A stretch of DNA of 14,500 bases from Symbiodinium natans (GCA_905221605.1 CAJNDS010000446.1:231501-246000), one strand, 5' to 3'. Positions 1-6,228 are shown, counted from the first letter of the stretch. The notes: a model not told the origin generated them from the letters alone. Numbers and translations are program-made.

Positions 1-130
1 GGGTTTAGGGCCCAAAAAATCATGGGGGTCAGGGATGTTTGTGGTTTAGTGGGGAGCCAGGAACACGAAAGACGATTTAGGGTCGAAGGGTTGAGGGTTG
101 GGAGTTTAGGGTTTAGGGGTATTGGATTCA
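1..130 (+). repeat. Degenerate TTTAGGG-like words
   Basis: Scattered GGGTTTAGGG, GGTTTAGTG and GTTTAGGGTTTAGGGG words make up much of this stretch. No open frame with coding texture is visible. The window therefore begins inside repeat-derived sequence rather than at a chromosome end, since unique sequence and oppositely oriented arrays follow. Confidence 0.7.
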
Positions 131-198
131 GGGTATCGCCTGTATGGCTGCATGATCATAGATGCTGGTGTGAGGATCGAGTCTCCAGAAGATAGCAG

Positions 199-246
199 GC
201 TGCATTGAGCGCTTTGGCGCCCCTTCTTGGGGTCCTCTGCAAAGAG
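199..246 (+). CDS. Candidate micro-exon, 16 codons
   Basis: Follows GATAGCAG and ends before GTGAAG, a good donor. The 48 nt read AALSALAPLLGVLCKE in phase 0 at both ends. The heptad amphipathic pattern of Ala and Leu suggests a helix and resembles a piece of a helical repeat, but it is too short to assign. Its phase fits the next island at 425. The acceptor lacks a clear pyrimidine tract, so this is a moderate call. Confidence 0.35.
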
Positions 247-270
247 GTGAAGTAGTTTCCATCCAGGGGA

Positions 271-340
271 CCCTAAACCCTAAACCCTAAACCCTAAACC
301 CTAAACCCTAAACCCTAAACCCTAAACCCTAAACCCTAAG
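271..340 (-). repeat. Telomere-type array, (CCCTAAA) about 10 units
   Basis: About ten nearly perfect heptads, reading CCCTAAA on +; the last unit is CCCTAAG. It lies 24 bp downstream of the candidate donor at 247, that is, within the inferred intron 247-424. Confidence 0.95.
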
Positions 341-424
341 CCCACCAAACGTTGTCAACCCCAAGCCTATCCGCTTTACTAAAGGCATCGGTAGTGCGAC
401 CCCCAATGCTGAGGTGATCAAGAG

Positions 425-491
425 TTGAGCACCTGTGACACGACGGCCAAGCAGAAGCTCTGGGCTTTGCGGCATATGGTCCAGGCACCGG
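425..491 (+). CDS. Candidate exon, donor made by telomere array
   Basis: After CAAGAG the frame reads LSTCDTTAKQKLWALRHMVQ then APG, with coding-like codon use (GAC, ACG, GCC, AAG, CTC). It ends CACCGG/GTTTAGGG, so the donor GT is the first GT of the following TTTAGGG array. Phase 0 at the start matches the end of the island at 199-246; it ends in phase 1. Upstream acceptors at 414 or 423 are alternatives. No family recognised. Confidence 0.4.
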
Positions 492-535
492 GTTTAGGGT
501 TTAGGGTTTAGGGTTTAGGGTTTAGGGTTTAGGGT
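492..535 (+). repeat. TTTAGGG array, 6 units
   Basis: Six perfect heptads start directly at the inferred exon edge, in the orientation opposite to the array at 271. Confidence 0.95.
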
Positions 536-832
536 GTTTGGAGTGTATGGGGTTTAAAGGGTTTATAGGGTGTGCAGGGAGGGTTTAAAGGGTTTCAGTG
601 TTCATTTGCACCCGCTCCCCGTTCTCGCTTCCACCCCTCGCCGGTACCCCCAAAGCCCTGACAACTCAGCACGAACCACCCCTAAACCCTTTAAACCCTC
701 CCCTAAACTTACCAAGAACCAGAGCCGTAGCGGGGAGAGGGGAAGGCCTAAGCCGACAAGCCTAAAGCCTGAGCCCTAAGGCCACCATGAGCCAGGCGGG
801 GCAGAGTGAAAGCTGCAAAGCCCTACAGCCTA
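536..832. other. No supported gene; degenerate telomere-like DNA
   Basis: A mix of GGGTTTAAAGGG and CCTAAACCC words with C-rich filler. The longest ATG frame (570-779) has no coding texture and ends in telomere-like codons. The string GCCACCATGA occurs here (781-790) and again at 891-900, both after CCTAA(A/G); it looks like a good initiation context but neither is followed by a convincing frame. Confidence 0.5.
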
Positions 833-888
833 ACCCTAAACCCTAAACCCTGAACCCTGAACCCTGAACCCTGAACCCTAAACCCTAA
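833..888 (-). repeat. (CCCTAAA/CCCTGAA) array
   Basis: About eight heptads on the minus orientation. Three consecutive CCCTGAA variants sit between canonical units, indicating local spread of a variant. Confidence 0.9.
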
Positions 889-912
889 AGCCACCATGAA
901 GCATAGACCTGA

Positions 913-1054
913 ACCACAGGGACGGATGGGGAGGGAAGCCTAAACCCAAGACAACCCACCACGAACCACAAGAGGGGGGACAGGGAGCGTGAATGCTGGC
1001 GCATCTTCGGTTTGCAGGCTTCATCTACGGCCTATAGGGCACATAGGAAGAGGG
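913..1054 (+). CDS. ATG-less open frame, candidate exon
   Basis: Open from a TGA at 910 to a TAG at 1057 on frame 913. The core reads KRGDREREC then WRIFGLQASSTAYRAHRKRG: charged, with plausible codons. The exon probably ends at 1054 before GGTTAGGG, again a donor lying in telomere-like sequence. A smaller version could start at 1018 after TTTGCAG. The first part (GSLNPRQP) overlaps telomere-like DNA and may not be coding. No family recognised. Confidence 0.35.
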
Positions 1055-1192
1055 GTTAGGGTTTGGGGTTTAGGGTTCGGGCTTAGGGTTCAGGGGTTTA
1101 GGGTTTGGGGTTTAGGGTTTAGGGTTTAGGGTTTAGGGTTTAGGGTGTAGGGTGTAGGGTGTAGGGTGTTCGGGCTTAGGGTTCAGGGGTTA
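1055..1192 (+). repeat. TTTAGGG array with TGTAGGG variant block
   Basis: About eighteen units, first degenerate, then five canonical, then four consecutive GTGTAGG-type units (1144-1169), then GTTCGGGCTTAGGG. The variant block is the same as one near 10020. Confidence 0.9.
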
Positions 1193-1305
1193 TAGGGCTT
1201 TGCTACTTGGCTGTTGCGAGAGCCCGAAGTCCATCCTAGAACCTCTGCATGAGTGCCTTCAAAGCGTTAACCCTATGTGCATTTAGCCCTAGACTTAGTT
1301 TGCTA

Positions 1306-1380
1306 GACCCTAAACTCTAAACCCTAAACCCTAAACCCTAAACCCTAGACCCTAGACCCTAAACCCTAAACCCTAAACCC
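1306..1380 (-). repeat. (CCCTAAA) array with CCCTAGA variants
   Basis: About ten units with two adjacent CCCTAGA variants in the middle. Confidence 0.92.
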
Positions 1381-1436
1381 CTTCCCAAAATTCCCCTGAC
1401 CCCCATAGCCTCTCTGATGCGCTTTTGCCCTGGCAG

Positions 1437-1515
1437 GCCCGGGGTCCTTTCTTCAACGGCGAAAGCTTCGGAAAGAGGGCCGGGGACGAGGAGGAGGAGG
1501 AGGAGGACTCGGAGG
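1437..1515 (+). CDS. Candidate exon with acidic run (six Glu)
   Basis: A strong acceptor, TGCGCTTTTGCCCTGGCAG, precedes it and the donor is GGAGG/GTTTAGGG at the start of a telomere array. The 79 nt read ARGPFFNGESFGKRAG then DEEEEEEDSE and end in phase 1. The Glu run comes from a GAG trinucleotide tract (about 1488-1506). Acidic, probably disordered or nuclear-type composition. One of the better exon calls here. Confidence 0.55.
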
Positions 1516-1626
1516 GTTTAGGGTTTAGGGTTTAAGGTTTAGGGGTGTAGGGTTTCGGGGCTTGGGGGTTTAGGGGTTCAGGAGTTCAGGGGTTTAGGGT
1601 TTAGGGGTTTAGGGGTGTAGGGGTGC
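1516..1626 (+). repeat. Degenerate TTTAGGG array
   Basis: Begins with three canonical units, then decays to TTTCGGGG, TTCAGGAG and TGTAGGGG variants. Confidence 0.85.
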
Positions 1627-1669
1627 TGGAGGTCTGGAGGGTGGAAAAGCAGCAGATCTTAGATAAGAC

Positions 1670-2015
1670 ATTGCCTGGACTGTGTCAACTACTGCCGCCC
1701 GAAAGCCGAGCATCATGATCGTCAGCCGGGCTGCTTCAGAAAATCAGGCAGCCGAGCAGCCACCACGCCGAGCATCATGAGCATCAGCCGGCAGCTGCGA
1801 GAAATGACGCCGCCACAAGGCTGAGCATCGCGAGCATCAAGCAGTGTCAGCCTCAAGCTGATGCTCTGGGTCGTGTCAACCAATGTCGCATGCGCATCGT
1901 GAGAATCGTGGGCCTCATGTGCATGTCCCCTCTGCCTGGAGATCATGTGCAGCCAGGCCCGGAAAAGGAGGCAACCACTAGAAGCACGAGCATCAGCCGG
2001 TAGCCGTGTCAACCC
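1670..2015 (+). repeat. Imperfect tandem repeat, GAGCATCATGAGCATCAGCCGG core
   Basis: The words CCGAGCATCATGA(T/G)C(G/A)TCAGCCGG (from about 1706 and 1770), CTGAGCATCGCGAGCATC (about 1822) and ACGAGCATCAGCCGG (about 1987), together with three GTGTCAAC words (about 1681, 1874, 2006), recur with spacing of roughly 50-70 bp. Both strands show ORFs through it (minus 1722-2036, plus 1945-2166), which I treat as repeat shadows. It is unlike anything else in the window and has no telomere words. Confidence 0.55.
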
Positions 2016-2169
2016 GTTATCCTTAGCATTCTTCAAGCCACTTGGTGGGCGTTCAACTCACAGAACAAGGCCTTCTTCTTTAGCTTATTGTTATCAACCT
2101 CTTCTGAAGGCACTTAGGCAACCTACAGCTTTCTACAATGTTTTTTTTTTTCAGTCCTCGAGGTAAAGC
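2016..2169 (+). other. Unassigned stretch with strong 3' splice site
   Basis: Ends with thirteen nucleotides rich in T then CAG (2141-2154), the best pyrimidine tract/acceptor in the window, followed only 8 nt later by GTAAAG, a consensus donor. Element A1 starts at 2170. Either a very small exon lies at 2155-2162 or the acceptor serves an exon I could not frame. Confidence 0.3.
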
Positions 2170-2284
2170 CTACTTGGAGGTTTATGGGTGCTTGTAACTG
2201 GGGTTAGAAGTTCCCTAAGTAGGGTTATAAGTATAGCTACCATACTTCTAACCTACTTCTAGTTACACATGAACCTCCAAGTAG
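2170..2284. mobile_element. Inverted-repeat element, family A, copy A1
   Basis: 115 bp with perfect 13-bp terminal inverted repeats, CTACTTGGAGGTT and AACCTCCAAGTAG, and AT-rich partly palindromic interior (AAGTAGGGTTATAAGTATAGCTACC). No coding capacity, so MITE-like. The inner edge offers a GTTTAT donor and the right end is AAGTAG, an acceptor followed by an open frame. No clear target-site duplication. Confidence 0.8.
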
Positions 2285-2392
2285 ACCCTACTGTACACCC
2301 TCGGTGTTGGTAGGAGCTACCCAATGCCAAGCGGCGGCGAGTGGGCGGGAGGCCGGTGGGTAGGCATTGAGGGGGTTGCGGCCTGGTCTTAG
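2285..2392 (+). CDS. Candidate exon after element A1
   Basis: Begins immediately after the AAGTAG end of A1 and stays open 35 codons to TAG at 2390. The first residues read TLLYTLGVGRSYPMPSGGEW and then AGGRWVGIEGVAAWS: GC-rich, Gly/Trp-rich. A competing reading uses GGTAG as acceptor and 2314-2355 as a 42-nt exon (ELPNAKRRRVGGRP) before GTGGGT. The frame after A1 is longer and preferred. No family recognised. Confidence 0.4.
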   Translation, partial: TLLYTLGVGRSYPMPSGGEWAGGRWVGIEGVAAWS

Positions 2393-2417
2393 TTGAAGTG
2401 AAAATGGCTTGTGGTAA

Positions 2418-2490
2418 AACCCTAAACCCTAAACCGTAAACCCTAAACCCTAAACCCTAAACCCTAAACCCTAAACCCGAAACCCTAAAC
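2418..2490 (-). repeat. (CCCTAAA) array
   Basis: About ten units with single-base variants (CCGTAAA, CCCGAAA). Confidence 0.93.
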
Positions 2491-2496
2491 ACCCAG

Positions 2497-2573
2497 AGCC
2501 CGAGCTTGCTCCAGGACGCTGCACAAACCCCAGAGCCCTGAAGGCAATAGTCCAGCAACCTGAGCAATTCTAA
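2497..2573 (+). CDS. Candidate terminal exon
   Basis: After CACCCAG the frame with two leading bases reads PELAPGRCTNPRALKAIVQQ then PEQF and a TAA at 2571. It accepts a phase-1 upstream exon such as 1437-1515. Codons GAG, CTT, CGC, AAG, GTC, CAG look coding. The preceding intron would hold the 2418-2490 array. Confidence 0.35.
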
Positions 2574-2585
2574 CCCGAGGAGTGC

Positions 2586-2868
2586 ATGAGGTATGAGGTG
2601 TTTGCAACAACGGCTGTAAAGTTGAAGGTGTTGAGGAATGTTCTAAATGGGGATTTCCGAAGTTAGGGTACCTTATTGGGGTCCTGATTATGAGGGAATC
2701 CTCTTATTTGCCGATCTATATTGGTTGTCTCCAATTTTCGGAAACCCCCAAAATCGTAACCAAGGCCAGGACAGCGAGATCCACCTTATTACACATCTGA
2801 TCTGGGGCTCAGGGGTTGTTTTTCAAGTTATTCGCGCTCCGGGACAAACTTCACTCTTGGGACTTTAA
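2586..2868 (+). CDS. Two-exon small ORF split by element E
   Basis: Exon 1 (2586-2661) starts at ATG and reads MRYEVFATTAVKLKVLRNVL then NGDF. Exon 2 (2765-2868) reads QDSEIHLITHLIWGSGVVFQ then VIRAPGQTSLLGL and ends with TAA. Removing 2662-2764 as a GT-AG intron (GTTAGG to ACCAAG) joins them in phase 1 to a 59-codon ORF. The whole removed segment is an inverted-repeat element. The ATG context (GTGCATGA) is weak, so exon 1 may be internal. An unspliced frame from 2647 exists but its first half is element sequence. Confidence 0.45.
2648..2764. mobile_element. Inverted-repeat element, family E
   Basis: Terminal inverted repeats GGGGATTTCCGAA (2648-2660) and TTCGGAAACCCCC (about 2738-2750), one mismatch. 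The interior translates to VPYWGPDYEGILLFADLYWL, which resembles a repeated peptide I recall from predicted Symbiodinium-type proteins, where it is element-derived; this is memory, not a search. Its left repeat forms the donor context CCGAA/GTTAGG, and an acceptor lies 14 bp past the right repeat. Confidence 0.6.
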
Positions 2869-2940
2869 CGGGCCTCTGAAGCAACTACAATAAGGAGCCT
2901 AGAAGTTAACTTTTTGGATGGGTTCAGAAGTCATCCAAGA

Positions 2941-2990
2941 AACCCTAACCCTTCAACTAAACCCTAAACCCTAAACCCTAAACCCTAAAC
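2941..2990 (-). repeat. (CCCTAAA) array
   Basis: About six units, the left ones degenerate, ending four bases before the acceptor TTCAG at 2992-2996. Confidence 0.9.
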
Positions 2991-2996
2991 ATTCAG

Positions 2997-3109
2997 GCCC
3001 TTGCCTCTGGACGATCTCAGCGACATCCCATGACGCCGTGGCCGTCTTGCGGTGGAGCGGTGCCCTGGGGGCATTCGTGGCCCAGCCGTACCCTGATGGC
3101 ATTCTTTAG
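2997..3109 (+). CDS. Candidate exon
   Basis: Follows CATTCAG. Entered in phase 1, it reads SHDAVAVLRWSGALGAFVAQ then PYPDGIL up to a TAG that is part of CTTTAGGG (3107). GC-ending codons dominate (GCC GTG GCC GTC TTG CGG). A donor at GCATTC/GTGGCC would shorten it. Other frames also stay open for shorter spans, so the frame rests on codon texture. Hydrophobic, no family recognised. Confidence 0.45.
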
Positions 3110-3177
3110 GGTTTAGGATTTAGGGTTTAGGGTTTAGGGTTCAGGGTTCAGGGCTTAGGGTTTAGGGTTTAGGGTTG
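3105..3177 (+). repeat. TTTAGGG/TTCAGGG array
   Basis: About ten units, with adjacent TTCAGGG variants. Confidence 0.92.
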
Positions 3178-3208
3178 GTAGAGTTTAGGGTGAGCCTGAA
3201 CCCTACAG

Positions 3209-3288
3209 TGGTACTCCTTCCTGAGGGTTTGGGACCCCCCTTTCGAGCCAAGAGGCTTGCAGCCGCTTCTTGCTTCGAGCTGTCAAAA
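3209..3288 (+). CDS. Candidate exon
   Basis: Between ACCCTACAG and AAA/GTGTCC. The 80 nt read WYSFLRVWDPPFEPRGLQPL then LASSCQ, ending in phase 2. A second frame (FRAKRLAAASCFELSK) is also open over the right half, so frame choice is uncertain. The downstream intron begins with a block of CCCTCAA repeats. Confidence 0.35.
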
Positions 3289-3292
3289 GTGT

Positions 3293-3293
3293 C

Positions 3294-3332
<39 letters not shown>

Positions 3333-3370
3333 ACCCTAAACCCTAAACCCTAAACCCTAAACCCTAAACC
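3293..3370 (-). repeat. Array of CCCTCAA (x6) switching to CCCTAAA
   Basis: Six consecutive CCCTCAA heptads, then five CCCTAAA. The sharp switch shows that a variant unit was amplified as a block. Confidence 0.95.
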
Positions 3371-3394
3371 TAAGCCCTCAACGGTTTAGGGTGT

Positions 3395-3487
3395 ATGTCG
3401 GGGCTCCTCGAGGGTCGAGGTTCAGTGCACAAGGCGCCCTCAGGGCTCGGCCTGAAGAGCCCTGAAGACCTAAGATATTCTTGGTAG
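3395..3487 (+). CDS. Short ATG frame running into element B1
   Basis: ATG at 3395 reads MSGLLEGRGSVHKAPSGLGL then KSPEDLRYSW. The frame then meets TAG at 3485-3487, which is inside the first bases of element B1 (TTGGTAGCCCAGTGG). In copies B2 and B3 the same position is CAG or CTG and the frame continues CCC AGT G/GTACCC. So this copy either ends the protein or is broken by one base. Upstream the frame is open to an acceptor GGTTTAG at 3388. Confidence 0.4.
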   Translation: MSGLLEGRGSVHKAPSGLGLKSPEDLRYSW

Positions 3488-3664
3488 CCCAGTGGTACCC
3501 TTTCCTCGTTTTTGTTTGTTTGCTTCTTGTTTTTTGTTCTTTTCTTGCTACTTATTGTTGTTTTTGAAGTAGTTTGTGTCTTTCGTTGATTTTGGGGTGT
3601 TCCCTTGCAACGTAACTAACTCCAAAAGGGTGCCCTCATTGTAGCATGGTTACTGGGCTACCAA
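3481..3664. mobile_element. Inverted-repeat element, family B, copy B1
   Basis: 184 bp, the longest copy, with perfect 13-bp ends TTGGTAGCCCAGT and ACTGGGCTACCAA. Inner arms GGTACCCTTT and AAAAGGGTGCCC also pair. The left interior is T/G rich (TTTGTTTGTTTGCTTC). The right end reads CCAATG rather than CCAAG, so the terminal acceptor present in B2-B4 is missing. Confidence 0.85.
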
Positions 3665-3731
3665 TGTATTCGTTTCTTTGTGACTTCTTCGAAATGCGCA
3701 AAACAGAAGGGCTTGGGGTTCTTAAGCCGGA

Positions 3732-3818
3732 CTTTAGGGTTCAGGGGTTAGGGCTCAGGGTTCAGGGTTTAGGGTTTAGGGTTCAGGGTTTAGGGTTCAG
3801 GGTTTAGGGTTTGGGGTT
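3732..3818 (+). repeat. TTTAGGG/TTCAGGG array
   Basis: About twelve units with alternating TTCAGGG and TTTAGGG; GGGTTTAG here can act as acceptor for the next frame. Confidence 0.92.
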
Positions 3819-4154
3819 CCAAACTCTGTTGAATCTAGCCAAGGTGACGCCGGGGAGGTGGCTGAGGCACACCATAGTGAGGCTTTTCGAGCCCGCGCCC
3901 AGTCGCAGTCTGCAGCAGGTTAGTTGGAGGATGAAGGCTACAACTTAAATTTTGGTCCTGAGCAGGGAAATGTAGGGACGTGGGGTACCGGTGCCTTGTA
4001 TACTTCTTTCATCTCGCAGGGTAGTTTTTTTTGGGATGCAACCTCTCCACCTCCACAGGTTGCACAGGGCGGTGAAGGGTTAGCCAAGAACTTCCTTCAC
4101 GTACGAACCCTATGGCTACTTCATTTCAAGGCCGCCATTGGTCCTAGGTCCTAG
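3813..4154 (+). CDS. Open frame interrupted by one in-frame TAG
   Basis: One frame is open from the telomere edge to TAG at 4152 except for a TAG at 3921-3923. Upstream it reads QGDAGEVAEAHHSEAFRARA then QSQSAAG; downstream LEDEGYNLNFGPEQGNVGTW, then GTGALYTSFISQGSFFWDAT. Both halves have good codon texture. GCAG/GTTAGT at 3918 is a strong donor, so the first half may be its own exon (to 3918) and the second an exon starting near 3924-3930. Otherwise it is a nonsense mutation. No ATG is present in the first half. No family recognised. Confidence 0.5.
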
Positions 4155-4440
4155 ACCCCACTCGCGGATATCTGGATGCCATAGTTTATAAGCATGCACA
4201 TCAAACAAAACCTTGGCAGCCCAGTGGTACCCTTTTCCCTGTTTTTTTTGGTTCAAGGTTCCCTGATAAATTAAACAACCAAAAAAGGGTGCCCTTATCA
4301 TAATATGGTTACTGGGGTACCAAGAAACGCACAGTGGCAGACGTAGCTCGCTGCCCCCCCCCCCCCCCCCCAGGACTACTAATTGCTTAAGGACCCCCCA
4401 AAACGAGGGGATATATTCTTCCTTATTAAGGGCAATATAG
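4148..4440 (+). CDS. Two candidate exons joined across element B2
   Basis: Exon 4148-4226 reads VLDPTRGYLDAIVYKHAHQT then KPWQPS and ends AGT G/GTACCC in phase 1; its last 14 nt are the end of element B2. Exon 4325-4440 starts right after CCAAG and reads ETHSGRRSSLPPPPPPRTTN then CLRTPQNEGIYSSLLRAI before TAG. Removing 4227-4324 joins them in frame. The six Pro come from an 18-base C run, so slippage could change the frame. The start after TCCTAG overlaps the end of the preceding frame. Confidence 0.5.
4213..4324. mobile_element. Inverted-repeat element, family B, copy B2
   Basis: About 112 bp: TTGGCAGCCCAGTGGTACCC at the left and the pairing arm GGGTGCCC plus ATGGTTACTGGGGTACCAAG at the right. 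AAAC flanks both sides (left AAAAC, right AAAC), a possible 4-bp target duplication. The right terminus CCAAG is the acceptor used in the model above. Confidence 0.85.
4354..4371 (+). repeat. Poly-C run, 18 bases
   Basis: Uninterrupted C18 followed by AG, 30 bp after element B2. Length may be unreliable in an assembly. Confidence 0.9.
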
Positions 4441-4553
4441 AGATTCATTTTATTTTTCTTTTGGAGTTCTTACGCAAATAGTAGAGTAGTGGACTCCAAG
4501 GGCAACCCTCGACCCTGAATCTCAAAACTGCATGCCACTAGTAGAAAGCTTTA

Positions 4554-4637
4554 TAAACCCTGAACCCTAAACCCTAAACCCCAAACCTTAAACCTTAAAC
4601 CCTAAACCCTAAACCCTAAACCCTAGACCCTACACTC
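4554..4637 (-). repeat. (CCCTAAA) array with CCTTAAA variants
   Basis: About eleven units with two adjacent CCTTAAA variants. Confidence 0.92.
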
Positions 4638-4742
4638 TGACCACCTAGTTCAGGCCAAATTCTTGCCAGACTCGGGTCTCGTCCTGCTTGCGTTTGCGAC
4701 TGGCGCGCCAGTTTCCAGAAATGCTAGGTACAGTGTGCCCTA

Positions 4743-4976
4743 GTGGCAGAGGGACGGGTTGCATTTCGTGGGCGAATGGGCATTGTTCAGAACTGGGAGT
4801 CCCATTCTAGGCAACATGGACCGCATCGGCAGAACCACGTACCATCCGAAGAATCCGAGAGGGACCCATTTTTGAACAAGCGCCGAAGATTGTTCTGTCG
4901 GCTGCCACCTGCCTTGCTCTCTTCTAGGTACCCGGCAAAAAGTCTGCCTAGAACTTCCCTAAACGCTTTACCCTAA
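4743..4976 (+). CDS. Candidate exon, basic C-terminal half
   Basis: Open from before GTG at 4743 to TAA in a telomere word at 4974. Reads VAEGRVAFRGRMGIVQNWES, later SEESERDPFLNKRRRLFCRL and PPALLSS. The cluster NKRRR is nuclear-localisation-like. The likely acceptor is AGTGGCAG at 4748, entering in phase 1; the first ATG is at 4776. It could end before GTACCC at 4926. The last dozen codons overlap telomere-like DNA. No family recognised. Confidence 0.45.
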   Translation: MAEGRVAFRGRMGIVQNWESHSRQHGPHRQNHVPSEESERDPFLNKRRRLFCRLPPALLSSRYPAKSLPRTSLNALP

Positions 4977-5048
4977 ACCCTTGAACCCTAAACCCGAAGC
5001 GTCAGGAGCACAGACAAACCCGTCACCCCAGCTTGACATCGCACCCGG

Positions 5049-5092
5049 GTGTAGGGTTAAGGTTCTAGGGTTGAGGTTGAGGGTTTAGGGCA
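5049..5092 (+). repeat. Degenerate TTTAGGG run
   Basis: GTGTAGGGTTAAGG and TTGAGGTTGAGGG variants, few canonical units. CCCTAAA words at 4969-4996 point the other way. Confidence 0.75.
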
Positions 5093-5157
5093 CATAACGC
5101 CCCTGGATGCGTATGCAGGATCGCCCTTTAGGCCCGGAGCCCTGAACTGAACAGTCA

Positions 5158-5385
5158 ATGTCTTCCAACCTGACTTTGGGCCCTGCCCAAACTCTTCCCC
5201 AAGCTCGCATCCCACACTTTCCCCTACATGGCCAGTTCTCTCTAAGTCATGGTCCAGCTTGCGTGCCTTCAACAGTAGCGCTCCGCGTTAGACTGGGTAC
5301 ACACAAGGGAACCCGTATTTCAAAACCCTCCCACATCCCGAAACCCCAAAGCCCAAACTCTAAAACCCCCAACCCTAAACCCTAA
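5158..5385 (+). CDS. Weak ATG frame
   Basis: Reads MSSNLTLGPAQTLPQARIPH then FPLHGQFSLSHGPACVPSTV up to about residue 50, with the rest made of telomere-like codons (PKPQSPNSKTPNPKP). If real, the exon likely stops before GTTAGA (5287) or GTACAC (5297). Initiation context is poor (TCAATGT) and codon texture is only moderate. Confidence 0.25.
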   Translation: MSSNLTLGPAQTLPQARIPHFPLHGQFSLSHGPACVPSTVALRVRLGTHKGTRISKPSHIPKPQSPNSKTPNPKP

Positions 5386-5460
5386 ACCCTAAAACCCTAA
5401 ACCCTAAACCCTAAACCCCAAACCCTAAACCCCAAACCCTAAACCCTAAACCCCCAACCC
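5340..5460 (-). repeat. (CCCTAAA/CCCCAAA) array
   Basis: About seventeen units, alternating CCCTAAA with CCCCAAA and 8-base CCCTAAAA. Confidence 0.93.
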
Positions 5461-5532
5461 GACTGGTGGTTTGCCACTGAGGGCTTGATGCGCTGGCCTC
5501 TTCAGGGAGGGGGTTCGCGCGACGTTTGTGTG

Positions 5533-5650
5533 AGGGTTTAGGGTTTTGGGGTTTTGGGCTTTAGGGTTTCAGTTTTAGTGTGCAGGGTTGAGGGTGGAGG
5601 GTTTAGGGTTTAGGGAAGATGTTAGAGCTTGGGGTTTGGGGTTTGGGGAT
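5533..5650 (+). repeat. Degenerate TTTAGGG/TTTGGGG array
   Basis: Canonical units at both ends around 5533 and 5600 with TTTTGGGG, GTTGAGGG and TTTGGGG variants between and after. Confidence 0.85.
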
Positions 5651-5692
5651 GTGGGAGGGTTTCTACTTCCGGTTCCCTTGTGAGTACCTCAG

Positions 5693-5899
5693 CCCGAGTT
5701 TAGGGATTGGGTTTTCGGCTTCGGGTGCTGGAGCACTGAGAGATTTGTGCCTTGGCGCGGCGCGAACCCCCCTCCTCCGCCACGCGGCAAGAGCCCCAAA
5801 TCCCCGCCAAAGAAGGCTGTAAAGATTCGAGAGCTTCCGAGAGAAATGGGAGAACTTCAGAAACATCACCTCAAGGGTTCCCTTCACCCGAAACCCTGA
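5693..5899 (+). CDS. ATG-less open frame, Pro-rich then basic
   Basis: Follows GTACCTCAG. Reads PEFRDWVFGFGCWSTERFVP, then a PPPPP run, then GKSPKSPPKKAVKIRELPRE and MGELQKHHLKGSLHPKP before TGA at 5897. Repeated SPK/PPKK motifs resemble basic, disordered DNA-binding tails, but no domain can be named. The frame is the only one open across the GC-rich core 5750-5880. It may end at AAGG/GTTCCC (5874). The left 40 nt contain a TTTAGGG-like word, so a start after GAGTTTAG (5703) is possible. Confidence 0.45.
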   Translation, partial: PEFRDWVFGFGCWSTERFVPWRGANPPPPPRGKSPKSPPKKAVKIRELPREMGELQKHHLKGSLHPKP

Positions 5900-5912
5900 A
5901 CCCTAAACCCTA

Positions 5913-6203
5913 TCCCCTCTACTCCATGTCCCCAATTTCTGCGGAAGCCTGCACTTAGGAGTCCGGTCGGGGCGGAAATAAAAGGCTTCGAGCCAGTTGT
6001 TATTTCAGGGCGTCTTAGTGGGTAACCTTTAACCTTGAGGGGTATATTGGGATGCTCCCCCTTATACTAACAGTCCCTAAATAGGGATTATAGTACCCCT
6101 GTTACAATCCCTTATTTGACCGAAGGCTTGCATAAGGTACCCCAAGGACCTCCCTTCCCGAATAAAGGCTACTCTCGGGTTACGGGTGCAGAGATGGTCT
6201 TAA
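5913..6203 (+). CDS. Two candidate exons split by a 115-bp intron
   Basis: First part (about 5913-6021) reads CPQFLRKPALRSPVGAEIKG then FEPVVISGRLS and ends AGT GG/GTAACC, phase 2. Second part (6137-6203) begins after GCATAAG and reads YPKDLPSRIKATLGLRVQRW then S and TAA. Phase matches when 6022-6136 is removed. The left limit is unclear because the frame runs back into CCCTAAA words. No ATG seen. No family recognised. Confidence 0.45.
6022..6136. other. Inferred intron with hairpins, element-like
   Basis: GT-AG, AT-richer than its flanks. Contains the hairpin TCCCTAAATAGGGA and the partly paired arms CCTTGAGGGGTA and TACCCCAAGG (the right arm crosses into the next exon). May be a further, diverged inverted-repeat element, but I could not pair full termini. 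Confidence 0.4.
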
Positions 6204-6228
6204 ACCAGGGCTTGCTACGTCCATTTTC

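Noticed and set aside
271-340. CRISPR array or bacterial repeat
   Set aside because: Head-to-tail 7-bp units without spacers; telomere-type repeat.
570-779. ATG frame of 69 codons
   Set aside because: No coding texture; half of it is telomere-like words and C-rich filler.
1722-2036. Minus-strand frame of 104 codons
   Set aside because: Reads straight through the imperfect tandem repeat at 1670-2015, which is open on both strands because of its unit length and composition.
4116-4448. Minus-strand frame of 110 codons
   Set aside because: Antisense to plus-strand exons around element B2 and crosses the C18 run as poly-Gly; plus-strand frames explain the region better.
5464-5515. Possible exon reading TEGLMRWPLQGG
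   Set aside because: No acceptor AG precedes it and the left side is telomere-like; too short to support alone.
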